The notes under the pieces were generated by a model. It ran no database searches, had not been told where the DNA came from, and saw only the letters and a list, made by a program, of their open reading frames with translations. Made by a program: the position numbers and the translations under genes. DNA of 64,000 bases from Hygrophila difformis (taxonomy: Eukaryota; Streptophyta; Magnoliopsida; Lamiales; Acanthaceae), in assembly GCA_030278955.1 (NCBI GenBank), contig JAOANR010000008.1:41523301-41587300 (forward strand), in the 5' to 3' direction. Positions 1 through 10,748 of this stretch are shown piece after piece (within the stretch, counting starts at the first letter, position 1; every line of letters starts with the position of its first letter).

Positions 1-174
1 TGTATATATGTAACCAATGCTTGAATTATTTTGGGGGGGATCATCAATTGCATTTGCATATTGCATTTCCTTTATTAGAGAACTTAGAATCTTGGCGAAT
101 TTTAACTGAGAATCTTGGCGAATTTTAACTTAGAATCTTGGCGAATTTTAACTTAGATCTTTTGCTTGCGCTAG
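1..174 (+). other. E1 untranslated leader with three 23-bp tandem repeats
   Basis: Positions 83-151 hold three near-identical 23-bp units containing TTAGAATCTTGGCGAATTTT. The same repeat occurs on the opposite strand in the leader of E4 at about 35017-35107 with four units. This identifies the stretch as the region just downstream of the primer site. No ORF lies here. Confidence 0.75.
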
Positions 175-510
175 ATGGCTAGTCAAGACATGATGAACTT
201 GATGATCAAAATGATGAACGCTCACTTCGACTCCCAACAAACCATAGAACAAATGAAACACCGTATAGCTCACTTGGAGGCAAATCTGCACCACATGGGC
301 AACTTAAGAGAGACGGACCACCACCGCATAAACCAACTCGAACGCCAAGTCCAAACCCTCACTACACAAAACCTAATATTGAAGGAACACGTTGATGCTC
401 ACGGGGAGGACTTGAACCACATCTTTGACGATCTATTGCCGCCGGGATCGGAGGAGGAAGACCCGGAGGAGGATCCCGCTACCCCACCGGAGGACGTCTT
501 GAGACTCTAG
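175..510 (+). CDS. Small coiled-coil accessory ORF upstream of gag (E1)
   Basis: A 111-residue ORF between leader and gag. The N-terminal third is Met- and Gln-rich (MMNLMIKMMNAHFDSQQ). The middle is a predicted coiled coil with regular Leu, Ile and Met spacing, roughly residues 20-80. The tail is acidic and Pro-rich (EEEDPEEDP). E5 carries a clear relative at 58778-59338 (-) in the same position relative to primer site and gag; both share NLM, AH, QQ and NLRE landmarks and an acidic tail. The shared position and sequence argue for a real protein rather than a chance ORF. I do not recognise a named family. A role as a Gag partner, RNA-binding or assembly protein is only a guess. It could be translated from the genomic RNA ahead of gag, or from its own transcript. 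Confidence 0.7.
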   Translation: MASQDMMNLMIKMMNAHFDSQQTIEQMKHRIAHLEANLHHMGNLRETDHHRINQLERQVQTLTTQNLILKEHVDAHGEDLNHIFDDLLPPGSEEEDPEEDPATPPEDVLRL

Positions 511-822
511 GGACTCTATTTATAGTAGATACTATTTTTCTAGGAAATTATTTCTACTTTTGTATATCTTCTCGCTTGTACTAAAAATATCTTTTAAGGA
601 AATAAAATGCCCGATTTATTTATAAAAAAAAAAATTCGGACAGACTTGTCCGACACCAAAAAAAAATGAAATAAAATAAAATAAAATAAAACCCAGAAGT
701 GTACAGCGCTTCTTAGTTCAATCGAGCACCATGTGCGAAATTATAACCACATACACATGTATAAGAATTGGTTAGACTATATGTTAATTTCACAAGTCCT
801 AATCCACACTATTTGTAGCAGA
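511..822 (+). other. E1 spacer between accessory ORF and gag
   Basis: AT-rich spacer without a convincing gene. It contains a perfect 7-bp stem (TCGGACA / TGTCCGA, loop GACT) at 637-654, followed by an A-rich run and repeated AAATA units at about 659-690. A longer gag start at 733 is open in frame. The 823 start fits better because E2 Gag also begins MAPR. Confidence 0.5.
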
Positions 823-2403
823 ATGGCACCTAGAGGAAGAGCAAGAACTCAGCCCGCTCCCCAAGACACTACTGAAGTACCACCCAATGTCACCGAACCT
901 GTAGAGGAACAACCCCAAGGTGCGCAGGACGCCCCCGCACCGAACAATGTGGGCGATCGTCTTCGGACGTTAGAGGAAATCCTGATTGCGCTAGGGAACG
1001 CGCAAGTCAATCAGGGTCAAGCTGCGGCGGTACCTCCGCCCCAAGCTCGCCCCAACTATCTGGCGATGGTGAATCCTTACCAGCCGCCCCACTATGCTGG
1101 TGAGGAGGATCCAGCAAAGCTGGAAGAATGGATCCGGACTTTTGATAAGCTGTTGGGTGCAGTCAAGTGTCCGGAAGGAGAAAGAGTGCAGGTCGCTTCG
1201 TACTACTTGGGAGGCGAAGCGGACGACTGTTGGCAGGCTACTCAAGCGAAACTGCAAGAAGATGAAGAGCCCTACTCGTGGGCGGAAATGATGGAGTTGC
1301 TCAGGGATAGGTTCTATCCCTTGAGTACTAAAGCAGCGATGTACGAGGAGTTTCTGTCACTGAGGCAAGAAAGTCGGACTGTGCAAGAGTACTACACTCG
1401 GTTTAAGGAGCTTGTGAGATTCGCACCAAGATTAGTACCCACGGACGCGGAGAAAGCTCAGAAATTTGAAATGGGACTGAACCTGGCAGTGCGCGAGGTG
1501 ATCACAGGGGTACACTACCCTGATCTGCAAGCAGTGTACGACCGTGCTGTGGCAGTGGCGCGAGTACAACAACTGAAAAGGAGAGTGAGTAGGGAGTCCA
1601 GCCGGGGTCCCCAAGACAAGAGGAATAAGGACGCGAGAGGTGAGAACAATGCTGGAAGGAACGAGCAGCGTCGAGGGTCGAATAGGCCACAACAAACTAA
1701 CAATGGAAGGAGGGTTAACCAAGCAGAACCGGTACCACCCTGTCCGAGGTGTGGGCGACCTCATCTGACGAGGGGATGCCCTCAACAGGGGGCATGCTTT
1801 CGGTGCGGTCGCATGGGCCACATACGTCGGGAGTGCCGAACAAGAATTGAAAACATAACAAAAAGGGACGACTTGGTCACGGGGAAGGGGCAGCCTCAAA
1901 ATCAAAATGGATGGAACGACAACAAACAGGGGTATAGACCCCCTCAAAATCAATTTAGGCAACAGAATCAGAATCAGAACCAACGTCCTCAACCATCTCA
2001 GAATCAAAATCAACAGCAAGATCAGCAGCCGAACCCGAATCATCAAGGCAACCAAGGATGCCCTGTGGGAAGGCTTAACGTGGTTAATCAAGCGGACGTG
2101 CCTGCACAAGGAGAAGTGATGGCAGGTACATTTTATGTCTTGAATACACCCCTTAGAGTTTTATTTGATTCTGGAGCTAGTTGCTCAATCATAGCATCAA
2201 GAATAGTGCCTGAGTTAGATCTACCTAAGTGCGAGATAATTAGCTTAGGAATTCAATTGCCTTCAGGAGAAGTAGTATCTTGCTCTAAACGATATAACGG
2301 AATTCCTATAGTGATCAAGAACGTAGAATTCTTCGCAAACTTAGTAGAATTTAACTTAAGGGACTTTGACATTATACTTGGTTATCCCAATATGAAGTGG
2401 TGA
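823..2403 (+). pseudogene. gag: E1 gag and protease, broken after the protease active site
   Basis: Gag forms the retrotransposon capsid, and the protease cuts the polyprotein. The start MAPRGRAR was chosen because E2 Gag starts MAPRARTR. In order there are a Gln/Pro-rich N-terminus, the capsid-type region ([44 protein letters not shown]), and a Cys-rich pair (CPRCGRPHLTRGC, then the CCHC knuckle CFRCGRMGHIRREC). A Gln/Asn-rich linker follows, then the aspartic protease motif LFDSGASCS. The frame closes at 2403 soon after ILG. Comparison with E2 indicates a small deletion near 2384, about 11 bases, that shifts the frame. Downstream pol sequence resumes in another frame. Confidence 0.85.
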
Positions 2404-5400
2404 TGGAATGCCAGAAGCAAAAGATCATCCTGTCAAAAAGTAGGGGAAAGAGGGTTATCTTTTACTCTTAGCCCCCTAAGAGGAGCAACAAAATCGTTAG
2501 TGCCCTCAAACTAAGTAACTTGATGCGTAAGGGGTATAGATTATATGCGTGCTACGTTCATAACCTTGAGGCGGAAGAGAACAAGGTTGACAGCATTCCA
2601 GTGGTAAGAGAATACCCGGACGTGTTTCCTGAAGACGTTCCGGGCATGCCACCTGAGCGAGATCTTGAATTCACTATAGGTCTCATTCCGGGAACCGAGC
2701 CTGTCTCAAAAGCTCCATACCGGATGGCACCATTGGAAATGAAGGAGTTAAAGGAACAACTCGAAGAGCTGTTAGGAAAAGGATACATAAGACCGAGTAC
2801 TTCCCCCTGGGGAGCACCGGTTTTATTCGTCAAGAAGAAAGACGGAGGATTACGTCTCTGTATAGATTATCGGGGACTGAACTAAGTGACGATTAAGAAT
2901 AAGTACCCATTGCCGAGAATTGAGGATCTATTTGATCAATTGAAGGGAGCTTCTGTATTCTCGAAGATCGACTTGCGATCTGGGTATCACCAATTGAGGA
3001 TCGCCGAGAAAGATATTCTGAAGACGGCGTTTCGAACTCGATATGGCCACTACGAGTTCACAGTGTTATCCTTTGGATTAACCAATGCTCCAGCAATGTT
3101 CATGAATCTCATGAACAATGTGTTTAGAGAATTGTTAGATCAGTGCGTCGTAGTGTTCATCGATGACATCCTGATCTACTCGAAGAGTGAGGAGGAGCAT
3201 GCCCAACACTTACATCAAGTGTTGGGAATCTTGCGAAAGAACCAACTATACGGCAAATTGTCCAAATGCGATTTTTGGTTGAAGGAGGTAGCATTTCTTG
3301 GACATATAGTATCCGCTGATGGAGTCTCAGTGGATCCGGCGAAAGTTTCTGCCGTAACCGAATGGGCAGCGCCGACAAGTCCAACGGAAATAAGGAGTTT
3401 CCTTGGATTGGCTGGATACTATAGACGTTTCGTGAAGGACTTTTCGAAAATCGCACGTCCTTTAACCCAGCTACTGAAGAAAGGAGTCAAATACGAGTGG
3501 ACCGAAGCGTGTGAAGATGCGTTTCAAGAGTTAAAGAAACGACTCACAACCACACCCGTATTGACGCTACCATCAAAGAATGGTGACTTCGAAGTTTACA
3601 GCGATGCTTCGAAGGAAGGTTGAGGTTGTGTCTTGATGCAAGACTCAAGAGTCGTTGCATACGCATCACGCCAACTGAAACCTCACGAGGAGAATTACCC
3701 GACACATGACCTGGAGTTGGCAGCGGTCGTTTTCGCTCTAAAGATATGGAGACATTATCTTTATGGGCGAAAGTGTCGAATGTTCACCGACCACAAGAGT
3801 TTGAAGTATATATTCACTCAGAAGGAGTTGAATCTAAGACAACGAAGGTGGTTGGAACTCATCAAAGATTATGATTTGGAGATATCTTACCACGAGGGGA
3901 AGGTGAACGTGGTAGCCGATGCCCTAAGTCGGAAGAACCAACACGTGACAAACTCGTTGGTGATTCCGCCGGCATTGTACATGGATTTGGCGAGATTAGA
4001 TGTAGAGCTTGTGAATCCGGGCACAGTAAGTGAAAGGATCAACGCCATGGTCGTAGAGACTCCAATATTGGACGAGATTCGACTCGCTCAACCGGGCGAT
4101 GCGAAACTCGAGAAGATAAAGGGGTATATTCCGAGGGAAAGGCAATGGATTTGCTGTCCATAAAGATGGAAGCATCCGCTTTAAAGGGAGATGGTGCGTA
4201 CCCCAGAAGTGTGCCGAGTTGAAGCAAAGGTTGATGGAGGAAGGACATAACACACCATATTCCGTGCATCCCGGAGGTGACAAACTTTACAAAGATCTGA
4301 AGAAGATCTATTGGTGGCCGGGAATGAAGAAGGAAGTGGCAGACTTCGTGGCGAAATGCCTCACCTGCCAAAGGGTTAAGGCAGTGAGACATAAACCCTT
4401 AGGGTTGATGCAACCATTGGAGATTCCAAGTTGGAAGTGGGATAGCATCTCAATGGACTTTGTCTCGGAATTACCATGATCACCTAAAGGCATGAACAAG
4501 ATTTGGGTGATTGTGGATAGACTAACGAAGACGGCCATATTTATCCCGATGAAGGACACGTGGACCATGGACCAAGTGGCCCGAGCCTATGTTGATAACG
4601 TGGTACGAAGACATGGAGTACCCCATGACATCATTTCCGACAGAGACAGTAGATTTGTCTCTCATTTTTGGACGGAATTACAAAAAGCTCTCGGTACTCA
4701 AATTAAAATGAGCACCGCATTCCACCCGATGACGGATGGACAAACCGAGAGAACGATCCAAACACTAGAAGACATGCTGAGAGCATGTGTGTTGGAATTT
4801 AAGGGAAATTGGGAATCTCATTTACCCTTAATCGAGTTTTCCTATAACAATAGCTACCATGCTAGCATTGGCATGGCACCTTTCGAGGCGTTGTATGGAC
4901 GAAAGTGCCGAAGCCCGTTGAGTTGGGAAGAAAACGATAAGTCGGTGGTAGTCGGACCACAACTTGTCGAAGAAATGGCTCAACAAAAAAAGGAGATTCA
5001 AGGGAAAATGAAAGCCGCTCAAGACCGTCAGAAGGGTTATGCTGACGTGAGACGACGAGACCTAGAATTTCAAGTGGGAGATAGGATCATGTTAAAGATA
5101 TCACCCATGAAGGGGGTGATGCGTTTTGGCAAACGAGGGAAATTGAGTCCTCGATACATAGGACCTTATGAAATTCTAGAACGAGTCAGAAATCTAGCCT
5201 ACCGACTGGCTTTACCACCACAATTAGACCGAGTTCACAATGTCTTCCATGTCTCGCAACTAAAGAAATATGTGCCGGACCCGACACATATACTTCAACC
5301 GGAAGTGATCGAACTCGATGAGGATCTCACTTACGAAGAAGTCCCAGTGAGAATTCTAGACTTTAAGGATTCAATAACGAGAAATAAGACCGTCAAGATG

Positions 5401-5520
5401 GTCAAGGTTCTTTGGTCAAACCATGAAAGTGAGACGACAACTTGGGAATTGGAATCCGACATGAGAGAGCGATACCCGACACTGTTCCAAACCGACGAAG
5501 ACACAGTTATGGGGACATAA
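2404..5520 (+). pseudogene. pol: E1 pol: RT, RNase H, integrase and chromodomain with several breaks
   Basis: Pol copies the element RNA into DNA and inserts it. RT shows [25 protein letters not shown] and the catalytic [11 protein letters not shown]. RNase H shows VYSDASKEG and [10 protein letters not shown]. Integrase shows the HHCC region ([17 protein letters not shown]), the first Asp ([11 protein letters not shown]), SDRDSRF and the region around the catalytic Glu ([13 protein letters not shown]). The C-terminus carries a chromodomain-like segment (VKVLWSNHESETTTWELE), which in this family reads histone marks and guides integration. Breaks read directly are a TAG near 2469, TAA at 2883-2885 where E2 has Gln, TGA near 3621, a frameshift near 4120 and TGA at 4477-4479 where E2 has Arg. 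The last segment, 4492-5520, is open and ends VMGT. The copy cannot make a full polyprotein. Confidence 0.9.
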
Positions 5521-5775
5521 CTGTAATCTTAAGGGGGAGAGGATGTCATACCCGTTTTTTTTTTTCGTGTTTTTGTGCATCTTTGTAAACATATCAAACA
5601 AATTCAAATTGTTTTGAACTACGTTATGGCTTGATCCCTTCATAGGGTACGTAGGCAGCTTAGAAGTTTTAATTCTAAGTTCAGTCACAAAATAACAAAA
5701 CAAACAAAAGTCCTTAGCACGAGAAAAGCCGAAACACAACTTCGAGGACGAAGTTGATTCTTAAGGAGGGTAGAC
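5521..5775 (+). promoter_or_regulatory. E1 3' untranslated region with two polypurine tracts and a fold-back
   Basis: Right after the pol stop comes a purine run (TTAAGGGGGAGAGGATG, about 5529-5545). A second one, TTAAGGAGGGTAGAC at 5761-5775, abuts the LTR start TGTAATACCCG. The second is the functional plus-strand primer by position. The first is followed by GTCATACCCG, which resembles an LTR start, so it may be a fossil tract. Between them a 36-nt fold-back lies at 5619-5654 (CTACGT ... ACGTAG). The block is shared in part by E2, E4 and E5. Confidence 0.75.
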
Positions 5776-7953
5776 TGTAATACCCGAAAATTTTGCAACA
5801 TAAAACAAATAATTAAATAAATAAATAATTAAATAAATAATTAATAAATAAATAAATAATAAATAAATACACTAAATAAATAAAGAGAAAAAGAAATGAG
5901 AAATGAAGTCTAGTCTAAAAAGGAATTAAAGTTCCAATACTCAAGACAATCTAATCAGACAATTTAATCGAATAAATTGTACACCGAAACCCGACACCAA
6001 TGAACTCGAGAATTCGAGTCCAAAAACATGCATTTAGACCCGAGTAAAAATTCAGCGAGGAAATAGGAACCCGAAGATACCCCGAAAATCGGAATCCGAG
6101 AACATAGAGGGATAGAAGTCCGAAAGAGAGGAGGAAAAGCACGACGGATCGCACGACCCGCCCGACCGCAGTCCAGGCGGCAGCCGCGCGGTGGCCGCGC
6201 GGTCAATAGGCAAACGGCGCGCCACGGCCGCGCCAGCCTACAGATTTGCCCGTTGCGAGATTCACTCGCCCGAATCCGGATTTTCCGACTTCGGTTGTAT
6301 TCCTTTCGGCTCAAGACTCACCAAGGCCGACCTTGGACGTTCCTAGGTCGTGCCTATCTATGAATAACACCTCTTGTCAGCCCCGAACATTTTTTTAAAA
6401 CCCTACAACTCTCTATACGTTCGAAAACCCTAATCCCGGAGTCGTCGGAGGCACGAAACCAAGGCGAGGACTGTTTGGACGAGAACCGGGAGATCTCCAA
6501 TGTTGTGGTAAGTTCTGATCCGAACCTTATTCCATATACGATCCGAAAACGGATTCTAACTTCATTCTTTTTCTTCTCTACACCACGAATCGGATCTAGA
6601 ACGAAGAACCCGACGAACGGAGAAGATAAACGGTGGACTGGAAGCCACGCCTCCGAATCGACGATCCCGGACGCCCAACAATCTGTAAGTTAATCTTAAT
6701 ATGGTTTTGGGAGAATTTAAAATACACTTGATCTAACGATTTAAACCAAGAACGTAAAATCTGTCAAAACGAAATCTTTAACGGCGCAGCGTTTTTGCTT
6801 GATTTTTCCGAACCCATAAACCTATTCAAACGAGAAAACTTAAAACATGAAAAACGTTCCTAAGACATTAGTCTAGCTACTGTAAAAATTTCATAATTTT
6901 TCGTTATGATTTGATATCTGAATTCGTTCTCAAACTGAACTGCTTTGAATTTGAATCTTGAAATCTGGACAGAACTTAGGTTCGAACTTGATGACGTTTT
7001 TGACATTAGATCTAGTCCGATTCAGGACTTTAGCCGAACATGGAAGTTGTAGATATATATCTTAGGTATCTCTATGTAAAATTTTATTAAATTTGGAGTT
7101 AGTTTGCTATGGTAGATCTTGAAATCTTGAAACTGGTGTTAGAAATTTCGGACAGATTAGCATCCTATTAAAGATTGACGTTTTTCACCTACTTCCGTAC
7201 CTCGGATTGAAAAACTTAAAACATGAAAGTGGTTCATCTATGTGTTTTCGAGCCACTGGTTTAGTTTCAGAATTTTTTGATTAAAACTTGATTTTTAATG
7301 AATTTTGAAGTAAACTGTGGTTGACCGAGTCAAATCTTGAAATCTTGTTGAAATTTTGAGATATGTTGCCAAAACGGCATGAGATATATGGCCTACACTC
7401 TCGTGAATATCCATATGGGTTTCCCGAGGCTCCGGAGTGGTACTGGGTATGGCAGATACGGCTGCGGCCGCCGGCTTCCGGCTAAATTTGACGAGATTGC
7501 AATGCAATCGTGAAATACTTGAAATACTAAATCTTGGGAGTAATGGGGATAGTTAAATATTTATTTATTGTCCTTTTAAATTATTAAATGCTTTATTTAA
7601 ATTAATTATGGCTTTTATTTAAATTATGTTAAGTGTATTATGGATGAGTGCCATGAATTAATTATGCAATTTGGTTAGATAACTAGATTGAATTATTTAT
7701 GATTTATTATCATGCTTCTATTCAAATATTAATTAATGACTTTGAAACCCCAGGACCATGTTTGTATTAACTTACTCAGCAAGTTGTGCTGACCAAACCA
7801 TTTATTTCCTTTTTCTTACAGAGTATGTGGAATGAACATGAGCACGTGCATGCATGGGATTTTGGGGAACTTTTATATTTAAATTCTTGCATTAGACTGT
7901 AGTATGAACGGGCCTGTTTAACCCGTGTTTTTGGCCATGTTGGCCCTAAATTC
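5776..7953 (+). repeat. E1 3' LTR, truncated at its 3' end
   Basis: It starts TGTAATACCCG directly after a polypurine tract. A GC-rich patch lies at 6150-6245 and a decayed TATA-like element (TCTATGAATAAC) at about 6357-6368. E4 has CTATAAATAAG at the matching place. Further on come the micro-hairpin TGCCAAAACGGCA (7367-7379), the word GGCTGCGGCCGCCGG near 7455-7470, and the stem-loop TCAGCAAGTTGTGCTGA (7776-7792). Similarity to E3 and E5 LTRs stops near 7953 after GGCCATGTTGGCCCT, about 200 bp before a normal LTR end. ORFs within it look accidental. Confidence 0.85.
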
Positions 7954-9075
7954 AGGCAGCCTAGACATTGTTTTGTCCCTGGTTCTGGAGTGTGTTCAAG
8001 CCGCTTCCACCCACTTTGTCATTCCTTTGAATAAGAATCCGAGGAATTTTCTATACGGGATTGGGGATTTCCACCATGTTTCCTATCCCCAGTGTCGGCT
8101 GTATGGATGGAGTAGTCGTATAAGCTGCAGGTAACCTGAAGGGCGGTGGTGGTGTAGTCACATTAAAGGGCTGATTCTGAGAAGAACCTTGCACTGCCAT
8201 GTGAAGACCCATGCTCCCATTGGAGGGTACCATGGATAGTTTAGCCCCAAGTAATAATATTGCCCTTGTTTGGGCATTATTATGGGCGAGGCTGAAGTGG
8301 TAAAGCTGTTTCCTATGAGACTCGGGGTCCCGATAGGCGCTTGCAATGCTGCCTCCAATCGTCTTGCGATAATGTTATCCATTATCGTGGTTAGCCTTTC
8401 GAACAGAGCCTCATTTAAGGAGAGTATTGGAGTATTTGATGACCAAGAGTTCGTCACTAGTTGTCCTTCGGGATGAACAATGGACGTATTCTCTATCCCA
8501 GTCGTGGTTGCACGAGGGGTTTGATCTCCTCTACCAGCCATTTTGTTTGATTTCTCTTGGAGTCATCTCAAACACTTATACTGGCATTTTCTATTTGCTT
8601 TACGAACCTCGCGGTTGCGTAGAGTATACAATGGAGATCCTTGATTGCTAGGAGTTTAGTCTCCCACTGTGGTCGCCAACCTAATACTGTCGTTTCGTAG
8701 TAACGTTAATCCTCTAGACGGTGCTTTCATGGTCGGAAGGCGGGATGAGGACGAATCCCAAGTTGAATGCTAGAAACGAAAGCATTGCAGAAATTAAAGG
8801 AAATAAAATGCCGAAAAGCATTAAATAAAGCGATAAAGAAAAGTAAAATACTGAAAAGTAAAAGCAGACATTGTATAAAATGTTGGGTGGTATTGGAACC
8901 CTTTTTACATCGTTAATTTTGCCTATTTGTGAAAGTAGAGGTGCCTTTCTATGAAAAGACTGTTTGTAGAAAAGACACAAATTGAAATTGATACTGGTCT
9001 TCTCCTGCCTTTATTCGGAATGTCACGGATAAGCCTTCTGTGAGGATGGAGACGCCTCTTTGGTTGGGATGACGT
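7954..9075 (-). other. Old retroelement scrap (gag N-terminus, possible primer site, LTR-like tail)
   Basis: The stretch joins abruptly to the E1 LTR on the left and to a different LTR at 9076. On the minus strand it reads, from right to left, an A-rich LTR-like region (8700-9050), a possible primer site (GGCGACCACAGTGGGAGAC on the minus strand, about 8668-8688), then the gag-like ORF below. The primer-like word resembles Arg-tRNA-type sites of some plant gypsy elements, but this is weak. I could not define ends or target duplications. Confidence 0.4.
8051..8541 (-). pseudogene. Fragment of a gag-like ORF
   Basis: On the minus strand an ORF opens at 8541 with MAGRGDQTPRATTT. It has a short amphipathic stretch (LFERLTTIMDNIIARRLEAAL) and closes at 8158. 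A second frame (8051-8233, with NQPFNVTTPPPPF) appears to continue it after a frameshift. Position just downstream of a possible primer site and the low-complexity N-terminus suggest a gypsy gag start, but no capsid or zinc-knuckle motif remains. No function can be expected. Confidence 0.4.
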
Positions 9076-10176
9076 TGTAAATCCCCGAAAATTCAAACCT
9101 CATTTTCGCAAGCAATACCTCCGTACTAACTATCCTAAACTAGTGGCCAACTAATTTAAAACAACAAGTACACGGTTGAGTACAATCCTACAGTGATTAT
9201 CTGATTAATCAAATTAAATGCGGAAGCTAAAATAAATAATAACACATAGACATAAAATAAGTCTCAACATAAACTCAAATATAATCCAACATGTTATCCA
9301 GGCTACAAGCTAATATCTCGATTAAGGGCTACCAGCTCAAACAATGAATCACATAAGGCCACAGGCCGGCAGAATATAAATTCTAGGTTCACATGCCTCA
9401 ACTAGCAGATAATCAAAATATCCAACAAAAGATGACAACAGAGTATCACATAAGCATATCAAAATAAGACATAAGAATCATATATATGTGGTCTCTCAAC
9501 ACCTAGTCCCAAATCATGCTCCAACGCATCCAGGAGGATCTATAACACAAACAAAGCAAGGAGTCAGTACAACGTACTGAGCAAGGGATAAATGTGCAAG
9601 GGAAAATAAGGGAAACAAATATATACTCCATCCGTCCCATTATTTATGTCTCACTTTCTTTTTTAGTCCGTCCCAACACCTTTGTCTCATTTCCATTTTA
9701 GGAAATCATTAAATATTAATCACCCACCTACACCCATTACATCACATCAATAAATAAACATATTAAAATTTTAGATCCACTACCATTAATAAATTTCAAC
9801 TCACAACTATACACATAAATAAATTAATTAAAAATTCAAACACATTACAATCACATTACATAAATTATTAATTTACCCTTACTTTAAATACTAATCTGCC
9901 AGTACTTTAAATACTAACTATCCCTACATAAAATACCGTGCCCAAAAGTTTTGAGACACTTCTAGTAGGACGGAGGGAGTATAAGATAAATAGAGTATAA
10001 GAAAAGTAAATATAGCATCACACCGTCCCATACCGGTGCTTCAACCACAAACATAGAATTTATGCAAGAGATGCGTGGCCGAACATACACCTATCTACCC
10101 TATATGCAAATGCAGTGAATATGCCTAACCGACACCTAAAAACCCGGCGGTATGAACCCAAAGGTGAGGATATCAT
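9076..10176 (-). repeat. Old chromovirus-like LTR, left piece
   Basis: On the plus strand it begins TGTAAATCCCCG, the mirror of a minus-strand LTR ending in TTTACA and similar to the TGTAACACCCC edges of E2-E5. At 9564-9580 it has TCAGTACAACGTACTGA, the same conserved stem-loop seen near the end of the other LTRs. It is interrupted at 10177 by AT1 and seems to continue at 31425. A MITE sits inside it. Confidence 0.55.
9626..9979. mobile_element. Stowaway-like MITE, 354 bp
   Basis: Left end CTCCATCCGTCCCATTATT; right end, read inverted, CTCCCTCCGTCCTACTAG. The two form terminal inverted repeats that match at most positions. The insertion is flanked by TA on both sides (9624-9625 and 9980-9981), the Tc1/mariner-type target. 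The interior is AT-rich and has no ORF. Such short elements move with transposase supplied elsewhere. Confidence 0.85.
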
Positions 10177-10738
10177 TGATGACAGTCATGAATGACTGTC
10201 ATTTTTGTCTAAATTGTTGCCATGATTATAATTTCTGACCTTATTTTCCTCGATATTATGTGAAGAAATGGAAAAGAATGTCAAAAGTCTAGGAAGAATA
10301 GGATCCGGATAAGAATCCGAGTACTCATGGAAATTGCTTTAAACTGTTAGAATAATTTGGAATTTGTTGTCTCGCATTGTTTCTTGCTGCGAACTAAGTC
10401 TCGCTTTGTCAACAGAAATGTTGCGAGAGAGGAGTTTGGTTTATGCCGAGAGCGAGGAAGGATTGATGCGAGGAGTGTGGCATAGCAGAATTGCACAAGT
10501 CTTGGAAGCTCACGCGACGATAAAAATCATATTGCGAGAAGAGCTGAGTTCGCGCGAGTTTGGAAAGGCAAAACTTATAGCGAGCAGAACTTTATTTGAT
10601 AACGATTGTGAAGACCTCGCTTTGTCGGAGGAGGTAACTTCACACTGCCCACACTTTGAAGGAACAGGACAAAGCGTGGGGCGAGAGAGGAAGCGCGAGC
10701 AGTTAGTATCCAGTTGGGAGACGGTTACTTTCATAAGT

Positions 10739-10748
10739 CTATAAATAG
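10739..10748 (+). promoter_or_regulatory. TATA box of AT1 LTR
   Basis: CTATAAATAG followed by ACCCAG, a textbook plant TATA box, lies about 560 bp into the LTR. It marks the probable start of the AT1 transcript some 30 bases downstream. Copies B and C have lost this part. Confidence 0.6.

Larger units (their letters stand above)
1..7953 (+). mobile_element. E1: Ty3/gypsy chromovirus, 5' end outside window, 3' LTR truncated
   Basis: The order is leader, small coiled-coil ORF, gag, protease, RT, RNase H, integrase, chromodomain, polypurine tract and 3' LTR, all on the plus strand. This is the standard Ty3/gypsy order, and the C-terminal chromodomain places it among chromoviruses, probably near the Tekay/Del group (inference). 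The 5' LTR and primer site lie left of position 1. The 3' LTR starts TGTAATACCCG at 5776 and loses similarity to its relatives near 7953, before the expected GGTGTTACA end. The coding region carries several stops and frameshifts, so the copy is not autonomous. Confidence 0.9.

Noticed and set aside
1432..2109. A 225-residue minus-strand ORF with membrane-like Leu/Ile stretches
   Set aside because: It is the mirror of the Gln/Asn-rich gag region of E1, where sense codons give hydrophobic antisense residues.
10364..10744. A 126-residue ORF just upstream of a TATA box
   Set aside because: It lies in the LTR upstream region, is made of recurring GCGAG words, and has no homologous frame in other copies.
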